A program made the position numbers and the translations under genes. From Calditrichia bacterium (GTDB lineage: Bacteria; Calditrichota; Calditrichia; RBG-13-44-9; J075), in assembly GCA_028284905.1 (NCBI GenBank), contig JANQQU010000058.1, positions 1 to 46,075 of the forward strand: DNA of 46,075 bases, written 5' to 3'. This document shows positions 1-9,429 of the stretch, one piece after another (position 1 is the first letter of the stretch; every line of letters begins with the position of its first letter). The notes beneath the pieces are model-generated. The model did no database searches and was not told the origin of the DNA. It saw only the letters and a list, made by a program, of their open reading frames with translations.

Positions 1-132
1 AATATAGGGTGTTAGTCGCTTAGGAGCATTTAATGCTACTTCAGGCAACGGGAAGTCGCTGCCTGAACTTTCAACGATAGACTTTTTACACAGTCTCAAG
101 ACTTAGGGAACGAGCGTTGAAATGGGCCTCTG

Positions 133-183
133 TTTCCCAAACTACAGTTTGGGAAACCAATTAGCTGCGAAACTCTGTTTCGC
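133..183. repeat. Pair of small hairpins, dispersed intergenic repeat (copy 1)
   Basis: Two perfect hairpins stand side by side downstream of the ClC gene. The first has an 11-bp stem of tttcccaaact at 133-143 and 146-156. The second has a 7-bp stem of gcgaaac at 167-173 and 177-183. The same two stem types recur at 40291-40412, so this is a dispersed repeat family and not a gene-specific site. No T-run follows either stem. The first 218 bases hold nothing else that I recognise. Confidence 0.7.
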
Positions 184-218
184 GAATTTGAGAACCAAAT
201 ACCCATGGGGACGCTGAA

Positions 219-2321
219 CTACCTCTTCTGAATCAAAGTCTTAATATCCGCTTTATTCCCCAACACCAGCAGCTTATCATCATGCTGAATTTTGTACTCG
301 GGTGTTGGAATTGCACCGGGGCGATTCGGCAGACAATCATCGGCCAGCACTGCCTTTCGGATAAGGATGACTTCAATGCCGTAACGGGCCCGGACGTTTA
401 ACTGGCGAAGCGATTTGCCGATAAATCTGTCCGGCGGATCCACTTCCATTAAACTGTAGCCTTCCGCTAATTCGATCGTGCGCTCTTTGCTAACAGCCGT
501 AACCACGCTATGCATGCCTCCAGCCAAATCCCATTTGAAAATCTCCCGGTTGTAGGCATCAATCACCTGTTTGCGGCGGATGGATCCCACCAGCTTCTCA
601 TTATTCCTGCTTTTCATGACCGGTAATTCATCGACATTAAAGCGCCCGAAGTGGTGCATCACCAGATCGAGATTGTCATCGAGGTAGAGATAAACCGGGG
701 GAGGATGCGCAATGTCTGCAGCAATGACCAGACTGGACAGGTAAGCTTCATCTTTTAGGAACTGCTTCAGGTCTTCGATGGAAATTGTGCCGATCAGGGA
801 CTCCTGACGATCTACCACAAAATATTCCTGATGATGGCTGCGGATCATGCAGCGAATCAGATCGGTAAAGGTTGAGTTCCCGGAAATGATTTCGACATCT
901 TCGTTCAGCACATCTTTTACCCGAACACCCTTCAACATATTGACATCCTTGCCTTCAAATATCTTCAGTCCTTTTCGCACCAGTTTCATGGTATAGACAG
1001 ATTCCCGTTTCAAATACGTCGCGAGGAGAAGTGAGATAATACAGGATGTCATTAATGGTGCGATAATCAGGTAATCGTTGGTGATTTCAAAGAGTATCAG
1101 AATGGCGCTAATTGGTGCATGCGTTGTTCCGGCAACAACTGCCCCCATACCAACCAGGGCGTATGCACCGGTGTCGGCGGTTACATCCGGCCAGAAAGCA
1201 TTCGCCTGAACACCGACAGCGGCCCCGAGCAGGGCGCCGATAAACAAGGAGGGCGCAAAGATGCCTCCCGATCCTCCGGAGCCAATCGTTAAGGAGGTCG
1301 CAATAACCTTAACGACGATAAGAATGAGGAGAAATTCTCCGAAATTAGCGCCACCGAGCAGGGCATCAGTCGTTTCGTAACCAACCCCGTATATTTCCGG
1401 GAAGCCAAGAGCCATAATGCCCACGAGTAATCCACCGAGTGCCGGTTTTAGGTATGGCGGAATTTGCAGGCGGGAAAATATAAGCCGGCTGCGATCCAGG
1501 GAAAGAATAAAAAGAACCGCGACTAAACCGGAAAGTATGCCGAGAACTGTGTACGGGAAAAATTCGAAAGGACTTACCAGGTGATATTCCGGCACATGGA
1601 AAGCGGGTGAGTCTCCGATAAAGTGCCGGGATACCACAGTCGCAACCACCGAAGAAATAACGATCGGGCTAAATTGCGTGACGGCGAAATCGCCAATAAT
1701 AACCTCCACCGCGAATAGCGCACCGGCAATCGGTGCATTGAAAGTTGCCGCAATGCCGGATGCGGCGCCACAGGCCACAAACGTTCGCAACCGCTTCGCT
1801 GAAACGGAGAGTAATTGCCCGATAGCAGACCCGATAGCAGACCCGATCTGGACAATCGGACCTTCCCGCCCGGCCGATCCCCCGGAGCCAATAGTTAAGG
1901 CGGCGGCAGCGAATTTACTAAAAATAACCCGGGGGCGAATGACTGCACTCTGGGTTGTTACCGCCTCCATCACTTCCGGAACGCCGCTCCCTTTGACCTC
2001 TTGCGCATAATAATGAATAATCCACCCGACCAGCAATCCACCAAGCATGGGGAGAAAAAGACGTTGCCACCAGGGGAGCGCCCGAACCGCCTCCAGGGAA
2101 AATACATCGGTAAAGAAAAACCATGACTCCAGAAATTCGATCGCCTCCCGGAAGCCTATCGCGACAAATGCGCCGAGATTACCAATCACAATTGCCATCA
2201 AAACCATGAAGATTTGCTCGCTGCGGCGTAACCCGCCAATCACAGTGATAATCCTGTCCAGATATTGCCGGCGTAGGCGAATAAATTTGATGATTGATTT
2301 TCGGAGCTTTTTCCGGTTCAT
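219..2321 (-). CDS. ClC-family chloride channel with CBS pair and RCK_C/TrkA-C domain
   Basis: Predicted inner-membrane ClC anion channel of 700 residues. Signature motifs are GSGVP (about 111-115), GREGP with the gating glutamate (151-155), and the GIFAP segment in the second half. The membrane part is followed by two CBS domains (about 470-590), which in other ClCs bind adenine nucleotides, and by a TrkA-C/RCK_C-type domain at the C-terminus. After FNAPIAG the sequence reads AVEV, so the position of the inner proton glutamate of E. coli ClC-ec1 (E203) is valine, as in ClC channels. I infer a channel rather than a 2Cl/H exchanger. The ATG at 2321 (MNRKKL) is preferred because the longer frame begins with TTG at 2396. 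The gene is divergent from carAB. Confidence 0.9.
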   Translation of the reverse strand: MNRKKLRKSIIKFIRLRRQYLDRIITVIGGLRRSEQIFMVLMAIVIGNLGAFVAIGFREAIEFLESWFFFTDVFSLEAVRALPWWQRLFLPMLGGLLVGWIIHYYAQEVKGSGVPEVMEAVTTQSAVIRPRVIFSKFAAAALTIGSGGSAGREGPIVQIGSAIGSAIGQLLSVSAKRLRTFVACGAASGIAATFNAPIAGALFAVEVIIGDFAVTQFSPIVISSVVATVVSRHFIGDSPAFHVPEYHLVSPFEFFPYTVLGILSGLVAVLFILSLDRSRLIFSRLQIPPYLKPALGGLLVGIMALGFPEIYGVGYETTDALLGGANFGEFLLILIVVKVIATSLTIGSGGSGGIFAPSLFIGALLGAAVGVQANAFWPDVTADTGAYALVGMGAVVAGTTHAPISAILILFEITNDYLIIAPLMTSCIISLLLATYLKRESVYTMKLVRKGLKIFEGKDVNMLKGVRVKDVLNEDVEIISGNSTFTDLIRCMIRSHHQEYFVVDRQESLIGTISIEDLKQFLKDEAYLSSLVIAADIAHPPPVYLYLDDNLDLVMHHFGRFNVDELPVMKSRNNEKLVGSIRRKQVIDAYNREIFKWDLAGGMHSVVTAVSKERTIELAEGYSLMEVDPPDRFIGKSLRQLNVRARYGIEVILIRKAVLADDCLPNRPGAIPTPEYKIQHDDKLLVLGNKADIKTLIQKR

Positions 2322-2460
2322 GAGAGATAAACTTTCGGAATATCGTTGTTTTTGCCGAACGAAATTCGCTGAAGCACGAGGGAGAAATGTAAGCAAATTC
2401 GCCGCGGTGTAGTAGCAGTTTTTTTGACTTGAAGAAAAGTTGCCCGGGAAAGATTTATCC

Positions 2461-2491
2461 TTTGTTTCTGAGAGAAAAGTGCTTACTTTTG
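2461..2491 (+). promoter_or_regulatory. FCB-type promoter for carAB (TTTG-N19-TACTTTTG)
   Basis: A TTTG at 2461-2464 lies 19 nt before TACTTTTG at 2484-2491. This matches the -33 TTTG and -7 TAnnTTTG pattern known from Bacteroidetes sigma-A promoters. Transcription would start near 2496, leaving a leader of about 360 nt before carA. Called by pattern only. Confidence 0.55.
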
Positions 2492-2855
2492 CGCCCGGAA
2501 TCTGTTGTTAACCAATACCTGGAGTAACGATAATTCTGGGAGATGTGAAGAACGAAACGGATCAATCGTCAACGGATAACAGCTTAAGGCTTTGCCGACT
2601 AACTATCCGTTGGCTTAAGTTCATCCCCGACCCCCTTGTTTTTTTTGAGCTGTTCGGGCATCCCACCCTTTTTCCCTTTTTTCAAATTCCCCTCAATTTA
2701 TTTCGCACTGTTTTAAAACGCCATCCCCAATTTGTTGTTAGATGTGGTGCCGCGGTTGTAACAGTAACTCTTGTGCGAATTGAGTGGGCGATTCTCTTAC
2801 CATTTATTCCTTCGAACAATTATAAATTAATAAAATACAGAGGTAGGATAAGCTT
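2492..2855 (+). other. Long carAB leader with inverted repeat; no convincing gene
   Basis: This stretch between the predicted promoter and carA contains a perfect 9-bp inverted repeat, caacggata at 2570-2578 and tatccgttg at 2604-2612, and a T-rich run at about 2638-2646. A GTG-initiated open frame of 104 codons covers 2545-2859 and overlaps the carA start, but its translation is rich in F, L, P and R, resembles no family I know, and is probably chance. A role in attenuation of pyrimidine/arginine genes is possible but not shown. Confidence 0.35.
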
Positions 2856-3950
2856 ATGAGTTTTAATAACGGTAATGAAGCAAGTTTTCAAAGCGGGCAC
2901 CTGACCCTGGAGGATGGCAGCGTTTTTGAAGGCTATGTTTTCGGAAAGAACGGCGCCAGTGCCGGAGAAGTTGTTTTTAATACTGGCATGGTCGGTTATC
3001 CGGACACTTTAACCGATCCCTCTTACCTGGGACAAATTCTGGTGATGACCTATCCACTCGTGGGAAATTACGGTATTCCGCCCCATAAGCAGATGAGCAA
3101 TCTGGAACGCAATTTCGAATCTTCCCGGATCCAGGTTAAAGGGTTGATAGTGTCGGACTATTCCACGGATTACAGTCATTGGCACGCGGAAAAAAGTCTT
3201 GATCGCTGGCTGAAAGATTATGGCGTCCCGGGATTAACCGGTGTGGATACCCGTGCGCTCACCAAAAAATTACGCGCCAGTGGCACAATGCTGGGAAAGA
3301 TCGAGATCAAACGTGAGAGCGTCGACTGGTATAATCCGAATCTGGAAAATTTGGTTGCCACTGCCAGCATAGACGCACCGGAAACTTATGGGGAAGGGAA
3401 AAAGACGGTGGTGCTGATCGACTGTGGCGCTAAAAATAATATCATCCATCACCTCATGAAAAGGGGCTTTAAGGTTGTTCGCGTGCCCTGGGATTACGAC
3501 CTCAGTAAAATGCAGTTTGATGGATTGATGATCTCTAATGGACCGGGAGACCCAAAAATGTGCCGGCCAACCGTAGCACAAATTCAGGAAACCATTGCCC
3601 GGGATATTCCGGTGTTTGGCATCTGTATGGGGCATCAGTTACTGGCGTTGGCTGCCGGTGCGGATACCTACAAATTAAAGTATGGCCATCGCAGTCAGAA
3701 TCAACCGGTGTTGGAGGTCGGCACAAATCACTGCCTGGTGACCTCTCAAAATCATGGCTTTGCAGTCGATGATCGAAGTTTGCCGAAGGACTGGTCTCCC
3801 TGGTTTATTAACCTGAACGATCAGACCAATGAAGGCATTCGCCACAAATCCGGCCGTTTTATGAGCGTGCAGTTTCATCCGGAAGCAATGCCCGGCCCTG
3901 TCGATGCAGAGTATCTCTTCGATGAGTTTGCTCGCATGGTAAACGGCTAG
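2856..3950 (+). CDS. carA: Carbamoyl-phosphate synthase small (glutaminase) subunit CarA
   Basis: Hydrolyses glutamine and passes ammonia to CarB for carbamoyl phosphate, the precursor of pyrimidines and arginine. It has 364 residues, slightly shorter than the E. coli protein. The N-terminal half is the CarA-specific domain (LEDGSVFEGYVFG, MTYPLVGNYG). The C-terminal half is a class I amidotransferase with nucleophile C257 in GICMGHQ and the H341/E343 pair in FHPEAMPGP. The ATG at 2856 follows an AGAGGTAGG ribosome-binding site. carB starts 65 bp downstream on the same strand, so the two are almost certainly cotranscribed. Confidence 0.97.
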   Translation: MSFNNGNEASFQSGHLTLEDGSVFEGYVFGKNGASAGEVVFNTGMVGYPDTLTDPSYLGQILVMTYPLVGNYGIPPHKQMSNLERNFESSRIQVKGLIVSDYSTDYSHWHAEKSLDRWLKDYGVPGLTGVDTRALTKKLRASGTMLGKIEIKRESVDWYNPNLENLVATASIDAPETYGEGKKTVVLIDCGAKNNIIHHLMKRGFKVVRVPWDYDLSKMQFDGLMISNGPGDPKMCRPTVAQIQETIARDIPVFGICMGHQLLALAAGADTYKLKYGHRSQNQPVLEVGTNHCLVTSQNHGFAVDDRSLPKDWSPWFINLNDQTNEGIRHKSGRFMSVQFHPEAMPGPVDAEYLFDEFARMVNG

Positions 3951-4015
3951 ACCCGTGTAGTGCACTTAAAAAACTGTATGACGATCTGAAAAAAACTTTA
4001 TGAGGATAAAAAAGC

Positions 4016-7000
4016 ATGGACATCAAAAATAATGAGATCATAAAACCGGAAAAGGTGGTCGTTTTAGGATCGGCGGCACTGAAAATCGGAGAAGCGGGAG
4101 AGTTCGATTATTCCGGCAGCCAGGCGATCAAGGCATTGAAGGAGGAAGGGATTCACACTGTTCTGATAAATCCCAATATTGCCACCATTCAAACCTCCGA
4201 ACATTTGGCAGACAAAGTTTACTTTCTGCCGGTAACCGCAGAATTTGTCGAGAAAGTGATTGCCAAGGAAAAGCCCGATGGCATCCTCCTCAGCTTCGGT
4301 GGACAAACAGCCCTGAACTGCGGACTGGAACTTTCCAGAAAGGGCGTTTTTGAAAAGTACAATGTGCAGGTGCTTGGCTCACCGATTCAGGCGGTGATTG
4401 ATACTGAAGACCGGGAAATATTCGCGCAGCGCCTGGACGAAATTGGGGCAAGTTCCGCTCGGAGCCAGGCGGCAGAAAGCGTCGATGAAGCGATTAAAAT
4501 CGCCGAATCTCTCGGTTTTCCGGTGATTATCAGAATCGCATATGCCCTCGGTGGTTTAGGTTCCGGGGTATGCCGCAGCCGAGAAGAGGTCGAAACGCTG
4601 GCCCGGAAAGCGTTATCCTATACACCGCAGATCCTCGTCGAGGAATATCTGGAAGGCTGGAAGGAAATCGAATATGAAGTAATGCGGGACCAATACAATA
4701 ATTGTATCACCATTTGTAATATGGAAAACTTCGACCCGATGGGGATTCATACCGGGGAGAGCATTGTTGTTGCGCCGAGCCAAACCCTTTCGAACCGGGA
4801 ATATCATTTGCTACGGGAAGTGGCCATTAAAGTGATACGCCACCTGGGAATTGTTGGAGAATGTAATATACAGTATGCGTTAGATCCGAAATCGGAACAA
4901 TACCGCATTATCGAGGTAAATGCGCGCCTTTCCCGTAGTTCTGCACTGGCTTCCAAGGCAACTGGCTATCCATTGGCATTCATTGCCGCGAAGTTGGCCC
5001 TGGGGTATGGCCTGCACAATCTCCCCAATGCGATAACCCGGGTAACGACCGCTTTCTTTGAACCTTCCCTGGATTATGTGGTCGTAAAAATTCCCCGTTG
5101 GGATCTAAAGAAATTCCGAATGGTTTCCCGGGAAATTGGCTCCAGCATGAAGTCCGTTGGGGAAGTAATGGCCATCGGTCGAAAATTCGAAGAAGCGCTG
5201 CAAAAAGCCTTGCGTATGCTGGAAACCGGCGCGCAGGGATTGGTGGCCAATAGCGGATTTGAATTCGAGGATCTGGAGAAAGAGCTGATCAATCCGACAG
5301 AGGAGCGGGTTTTCGCTATTGTCGAAGCAATGGAAAGCGGTATGGATGTCGATAATATTCACCGCCTTTCCCATATCGATAAGTGGTTTCTCTACAAAAT
5401 CGCCAACGTGGTAGAGATCGAAAAGCAGCTGAAAAAAAGCACCGGGGATAAATTGCCGCCAGCGCTCCTGAAAACTGCCAAGCAGATGGGCTTTTCCGAC
5501 AAGCAAATCGCGATAATAACTGGCAGCACTCAACGAAGTGTACGTGAGTGGCGGCACCGCCATAATATTCGCCCGTTTATCCGCCAAATCGATACTTTGG
5601 GCGCGGAATATCCGGCGCAGACCAATTACCTTTACCTTTCCTACAACGGTATCGCTGATGAGATTGAATATCCAATCGATCGCTCGGTGATGATTCTCGG
5701 CTCCGGCTGTTACCGGATTGGTAGTTCGGTGGAATTCGACTGGTGTTGCGTAAACGCCGGATACGCCCTGCGAAAAATGGGCTACCACACCGTGATGCTA
5801 AATTATAATCCAGAGACTGTCAGCACGGATTATGACGAATTCGACAAGTTGTTCTTCGACGAAATTCGTTTGGAAACGGTGCTGGAGATTTACCACAAAT
5901 TAAAAACCATCGGTGTGGTTGTTTCGATGGGTGGCCAGATTCCCAACAATCTGGCAATGGAACTGGATGAGGCCGGGCTACACGTGCTTGGCACCTCCCC
6001 GGATAAAATCGATTCTGCCGAAAATCGCGACAGCTTCTCACAAATGCTTGATGATATGAACATTAAACAACCGCAGTGGAAACGTTTGCATACGCTCGAT
6101 GCCGCCAAAGATTTTGCCAATGATGTCGGCTATCCGGTGTTGGTGCGGCCCTCCTACGTGCTTAGCGGGGCGGCCATGGCTGTTGCGGCGAATGATGAGC
6201 AGTTGTCCCAATATCTGCAACGGGCGGTTAAAATTTCCCCGGATCATCCCACGGTAATCAGTAAGTTTCTGGAAAATGCCAAAGAGATCGAGATGGATGC
6301 CGTCGCCCAAAATGGGGAAATCGTCGCATACGCCATCTCGGAACATGTTGAGAATGCCGGTGTGCACTCCGGTGACGCTACACTGGTAATTCCACCGCAA
6401 CGCACTTATCTGGAAACAATACGGCAGGTGCGAGAGATCTCTACTAAGATTGCGGAAGCACTACATATCAATGGTCCATTCAATATTCAGTTTATTGCTA
6501 AGGAAAATGAAGTGATGGTCATCGAGTGTAACCTGCGGGCATCGCGAAGCTTCCCCTTTGTCTCGAAAATTATGGGGCAGAATTTTATCGATATCGCTAC
6601 CCGGGCAATTATGGGGCACCGGGTGGAGAAGAACGAAGCCCGTCTGTTTGAGCTCGACTATGTCGGGGTAAAAGCACCACAGTTCAGCTTTACCCGCCTG
6701 CAGGGGGCAGATCCAACCCTGGGTGTTGAAATGGCGTCCACCGGTGAGGTCGCTTGCCTGGGGAACGATTTCGAAGAAGCGTTTCTGAAAGCGTTACTCT
6801 CAGTTGGTTTCAAGATGCCGGTGAAAAGCGTATTGCTATCTACCGGGTCGATTGAATCGAAAGCAGAAATGCTGGAGGCGACCCGCCTGCTGATGAAGCA
6901 GGGCATTAAGTTCTATGCAACTGAAGGCACTGCGAAGTTTATGCAAAGTAATGGCATTCCCGCCGAAAAACTATACTGGCCCCTGGAAGAAGGACAGCCC

Positions 7001-7231
7001 AATACGATTGACTATATCAAGGCCGGGAAAATCGACCTGGTGGTGAATATTCCGAAAAATAGCCAAAAAGAAGAGTTGACTAATGGATACTTGATTCGCC
7101 GCACAGCAGTGGACTTTGATGTTCCCTTAATCACCAACCGGCAGGTCGCAATGCGGTTTGCACAAACACTCTCTCGTATCGGTGTGGAAGATTTACAAAT
7201 CAAGAGCTGGTCCGAATATCTGGAGAAATAG
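4016..7231 (+). CDS. carB: Carbamoyl-phosphate synthase large subunit CarB
   Basis: Synthesises carbamoyl phosphate from bicarbonate, ammonia and two ATP. Its 1071 residues match the usual CarB length. Order: first carboxyphosphate ATP-grasp half (start to about 400), oligomerisation region, second carbamate ATP-grasp half (about 555-930), and a C-terminal MGS-like allosteric domain (VLLSTGSIESKAEMLEATRL onward). The opening VLGSAALKIGEAGEFDYSGSQ and INPNIATIQT resemble the Bacteroidetes and eukaryotic CPS/CAD type more than the proteobacterial one, where the same place reads GAGPIVIGQACEFDYSG. The start ATG lies behind TGAGGATAAAAAAGC. It is the second gene of the carAB operon. No frameshift is seen. 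Confidence 0.97.
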   Translation: MDIKNNEIIKPEKVVVLGSAALKIGEAGEFDYSGSQAIKALKEEGIHTVLINPNIATIQTSEHLADKVYFLPVTAEFVEKVIAKEKPDGILLSFGGQTALNCGLELSRKGVFEKYNVQVLGSPIQAVIDTEDREIFAQRLDEIGASSARSQAAESVDEAIKIAESLGFPVIIRIAYALGGLGSGVCRSREEVETLARKALSYTPQILVEEYLEGWKEIEYEVMRDQYNNCITICNMENFDPMGIHTGESIVVAPSQTLSNREYHLLREVAIKVIRHLGIVGECNIQYALDPKSEQYRIIEVNARLSRSSALASKATGYPLAFIAAKLALGYGLHNLPNAITRVTTAFFEPSLDYVVVKIPRWDLKKFRMVSREIGSSMKSVGEVMAIGRKFEEALQKALRMLETGAQGLVANSGFEFEDLEKELINPTEERVFAIVEAMESGMDVDNIHRLSHIDKWFLYKIANVVEIEKQLKKSTGDKLPPALLKTAKQMGFSDKQIAIITGSTQRSVREWRHRHNIRPFIRQIDTLGAEYPAQTNYLYLSYNGIADEIEYPIDRSVMILGSGCYRIGSSVEFDWCCVNAGYALRKMGYHTVMLNYNPETVSTDYDEFDKLFFDEIRLETVLEIYHKLKTIGVVVSMGGQIPNNLAMELDEAGLHVLGTSPDKIDSAENRDSFSQMLDDMNIKQPQWKRLHTLDAAKDFANDVGYPVLVRPSYVLSGAAMAVAANDEQLSQYLQRAVKISPDHPTVISKFLENAKEIEMDAVAQNGEIVAYAISEHVENAGVHSGDATLVIPPQRTYLETIRQVREISTKIAEALHINGPFNIQFIAKENEVMVIECNLRASRSFPFVSKIMGQNFIDIATRAIMGHRVEKNEARLFELDYVGVKAPQFSFTRLQGADPTLGVEMASTGEVACLGNDFEEAFLKALLSVGFKMPVKSVLLSTGSIESKAEMLEATRLLMKQGIKFYATEGTAKFMQSNGIPAEKLYWPLEEGQPNTIDYIKAGKIDLVVNIPKNSQKEELTNGYLIRRTAVDFDVPLITNRQVAMRFAQTLSRIGVEDLQIKSWSEYLEK

Positions 7232-7252
7232 TAACGGGCGGAATGTGGGGGT

Positions 7253-7416
7253 GTTAATGGCGAATGTGGAATGACGAATTCGGAATGTCGAATGTGGAAT
7301 TGTTCTGTTATGTATCTGTTAATTCCGCATTCGCCATTCCACATTCCGCATTGTCCATTATGTATCTTTTAATTCCGCATTCGACATTCGAAATTCGCCA
7401 TTCGTAATTCCGCATT
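7253..7416. repeat. Intergenic array of gaatg/cattc-type repeats with a 50-bp direct repeat
   Basis: The gap between carB and the convergent kinase gene is made almost wholly of short words such as aatgtggaat, aattccgcattcg and cattccacattcc in both orientations. The left part (about 7253-7300) is complementary to the right part (about 7321-7412), so long imperfect hairpins can form. A 26-bp block beginning ttatgtatct is repeated at 7308 and 7358 with one mismatch, giving a 50-bp period. It may end transcription from both sides. Confidence 0.7.
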
Positions 7417-9138
7417 TTAGTAAAGCGATTGACTGCCTATCGGAAATACCAATTGAATACTAGTGCCCTTTCCCGCATTGGAGTTGACGTTAATCGTTGC
7501 CTGATGACCGTCGATGATGCGTTTGATTATCGAAAGTCCCAGTCCCAGTCCATTTACCTTCGTGGTGGTAAACGGGACAAAAAGATTTTTGGCGATGATA
7601 TCCGGCAGGCCCGGTCCATCATCACTTAAAGTGATTTCGAAGCCAGCGTCAAGATCATATTTACTGGAAATCTCGATATTGCCGCCGTCCGGCATTGCCT
7701 CGGAAGAGTTCAGGACGATATTTAAAAAGATTTGCTGCAATTGAACCGGATCGGCAAATATTTTCGGCATCCCTTTCTGCAAATCACTCTTCAGCTGAAT
7801 ATTCTTCGCGTCCAATTGGTAAGAAAGAAACATGATGGCATTTTCGATAATGCGATTCAGTTTGCAGAATTCCCGGGCCGGCTCATTTGGTCTGGTGTAA
7901 TCGAGCAATTGAGTAATGATCGTATTCATGCGGGTTAATTCTTCGCTAATAACATTGCGGTCTTTACTGTTCAGCTCGCTGCCGGATTCGAAAATCATCT
8001 TGATGACGGTCAGTGGATTGCGAATTTCATGCGCGATACCTACTGCCAGTTCGCCCACCGCTGCCAGGCGATCGGCCCGCCGGGTTTGTTCTTCAAGATT
8101 TGCCATGGTATCATACAGCCGGGCGTTATCTATCGTAACGGCGCATAAATCCGCAAACGTGTTCAGCAGATTGGTTTCCTCATCGGTGTAGCGATGAGTG
8201 TCATCGTTGTAAATTTTTATCAGACCAATCGTTTTATCCCTCACTGTTAGCGGAACAGCCAGCAGGGAATCCAAACCTTCTGCCGCGGTAATTTCCCGAA
8301 AACGATAGTCGGTCACTTGCTGAACATTGGGAATGATAACAGTTTTTTGCTCGCGAATGACCTCGCCGAGAGGGTGGCGGTTAATCGCCAGATTGGTGAT
8401 TTTTTCAAACTGCTTCCCGCCTCCAAAATGCGCTTTCATCAACAAGGTCTCGCCATCATCGGAAAGCAGCATGATTGCACAGATGCGGGTTTTCATTAAG
8501 CGGGCGGTTTGCGTGACAATTTCCCGGAGGGTTTTGTTTAACGATAGGGTGCTGGCAATCGTTTTGTTGACTTTGATAAGGGTAGAAAGCTCTTCCACTT
8601 TGCGTTTTACGGTATCAAAGAGGTTACCATTATCAATAACACGCGCAGATTGTTTCGCCAGCAATGTCAATAGATCGAGATCTTCTTCGTCTAATGCGTT
8701 TAGTCGGGTGCTGTCTACATTAACCACGCCAATCAGACGATCTTCGATAAAGAGCGGCACAGCGAGTTCGGAACGAATATCCGCCTTTAACTGAACATAG
8801 CGTTTGTCTTTGCTGACATCTTCAACCAATAGCGCTTTGCCATTTTCAGCTACCCAGCCGGTTATTCCTTCACCAACTTTTAGCTGCGTATCTTCAATTG
8901 GTTCCACAAAACCGCGGTACACTGCGATATTCAACAGGCGCTTCTCCCAATCGACCAATACCAGAGACCCGCTGCTGGCACCGGTGATATGCACTGCGGC
9001 ATCGATAATTAAATTCAATGCGACATCGGTATCCAGGGTAGATGAAATGGAATGGAAGAGTTCATAAAGCATATAGTGCCGATCCTGGCGATGTTCGGCA
9101 GATTTGTTACTGGTATTGCGGGAATTGTCTGTGGACAT
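7417..9138 (-). CDS. Cytoplasmic sensor histidine kinase with two GAF domains
   Basis: Predicted soluble histidine kinase of 573 residues. The N-terminal third holds a GAF domain (about 25-175), followed by a second GAF domain (about 190-335), a HisKA dimerisation helix with the phospho-acceptor histidine in GIAHEIRNPL, and a HATPase_c domain with N-box (NIVLNSSEAMPDGG), SDDGPGLPD and GLGLGLSII. No membrane segment is seen, so the signal is probably a small cytosolic ligand or redox state. The ATG at 9138 (MSTDNS) is preferred over an in-frame ATG at 9243, because it follows CAGGGAA about 8 nt upstream and the extra residues match no domain. No response regulator gene adjoins it, so it is an orphan kinase. 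It is convergent with carB. Confidence 0.9.
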   Translation of the reverse strand: MSTDNSRNTSNKSAEHRQDRHYMLYELFHSISSTLDTDVALNLIIDAAVHITGASSGSLVLVDWEKRLLNIAVYRGFVEPIEDTQLKVGEGITGWVAENGKALLVEDVSKDKRYVQLKADIRSELAVPLFIEDRLIGVVNVDSTRLNALDEEDLDLLTLLAKQSARVIDNGNLFDTVKRKVEELSTLIKVNKTIASTLSLNKTLREIVTQTARLMKTRICAIMLLSDDGETLLMKAHFGGGKQFEKITNLAINRHPLGEVIREQKTVIIPNVQQVTDYRFREITAAEGLDSLLAVPLTVRDKTIGLIKIYNDDTHRYTDEETNLLNTFADLCAVTIDNARLYDTMANLEEQTRRADRLAAVGELAVGIAHEIRNPLTVIKMIFESGSELNSKDRNVISEELTRMNTIITQLLDYTRPNEPAREFCKLNRIIENAIMFLSYQLDAKNIQLKSDLQKGMPKIFADPVQLQQIFLNIVLNSSEAMPDGGNIEISSKYDLDAGFEITLSDDGPGLPDIIAKNLFVPFTTTKVNGLGLGLSIIKRIIDGHQATINVNSNAGKGTSIQLVFPIGSQSLY

Positions 9139-9429
9139 ATATAATTTCCCTGGTGGAAAAGTATTTTCATCCTTATGGGCTCCAATCCGTAACCGATTCA
9201 AAATTTCGTTATCTGGATGAATGTCCCTATATTTACAGGTCATAAATTATGTTTAGCTGCTTAGCGATACAAGATGTTATTAATGATTGTCGTCCGGCTA
9301 TATTCCCGCAATTATGACCAGCAAGTTATTGAATCGTGATTTTTGTTTCCTGGCAAATGCCTATACTTCAAAGCTGAAATTCTCAGCTTCATTAATTCAT
9401 CACCGTAAACTCATAAAGAGGAGATTGTC

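Noticed and set aside
2545-2859. 104-codon GTG-initiated frame upstream of carA
   Set aside because: The composition is unlike a folded protein, no family is recognised, and it ends inside the carA start. It is more likely part of an untranslated leader.
5105-5788. 227-codon minus-strand frame inside carB
   Set aside because: It lies wholly opposite a conserved part of carB and has no ribosome site or domain; shadow frame.
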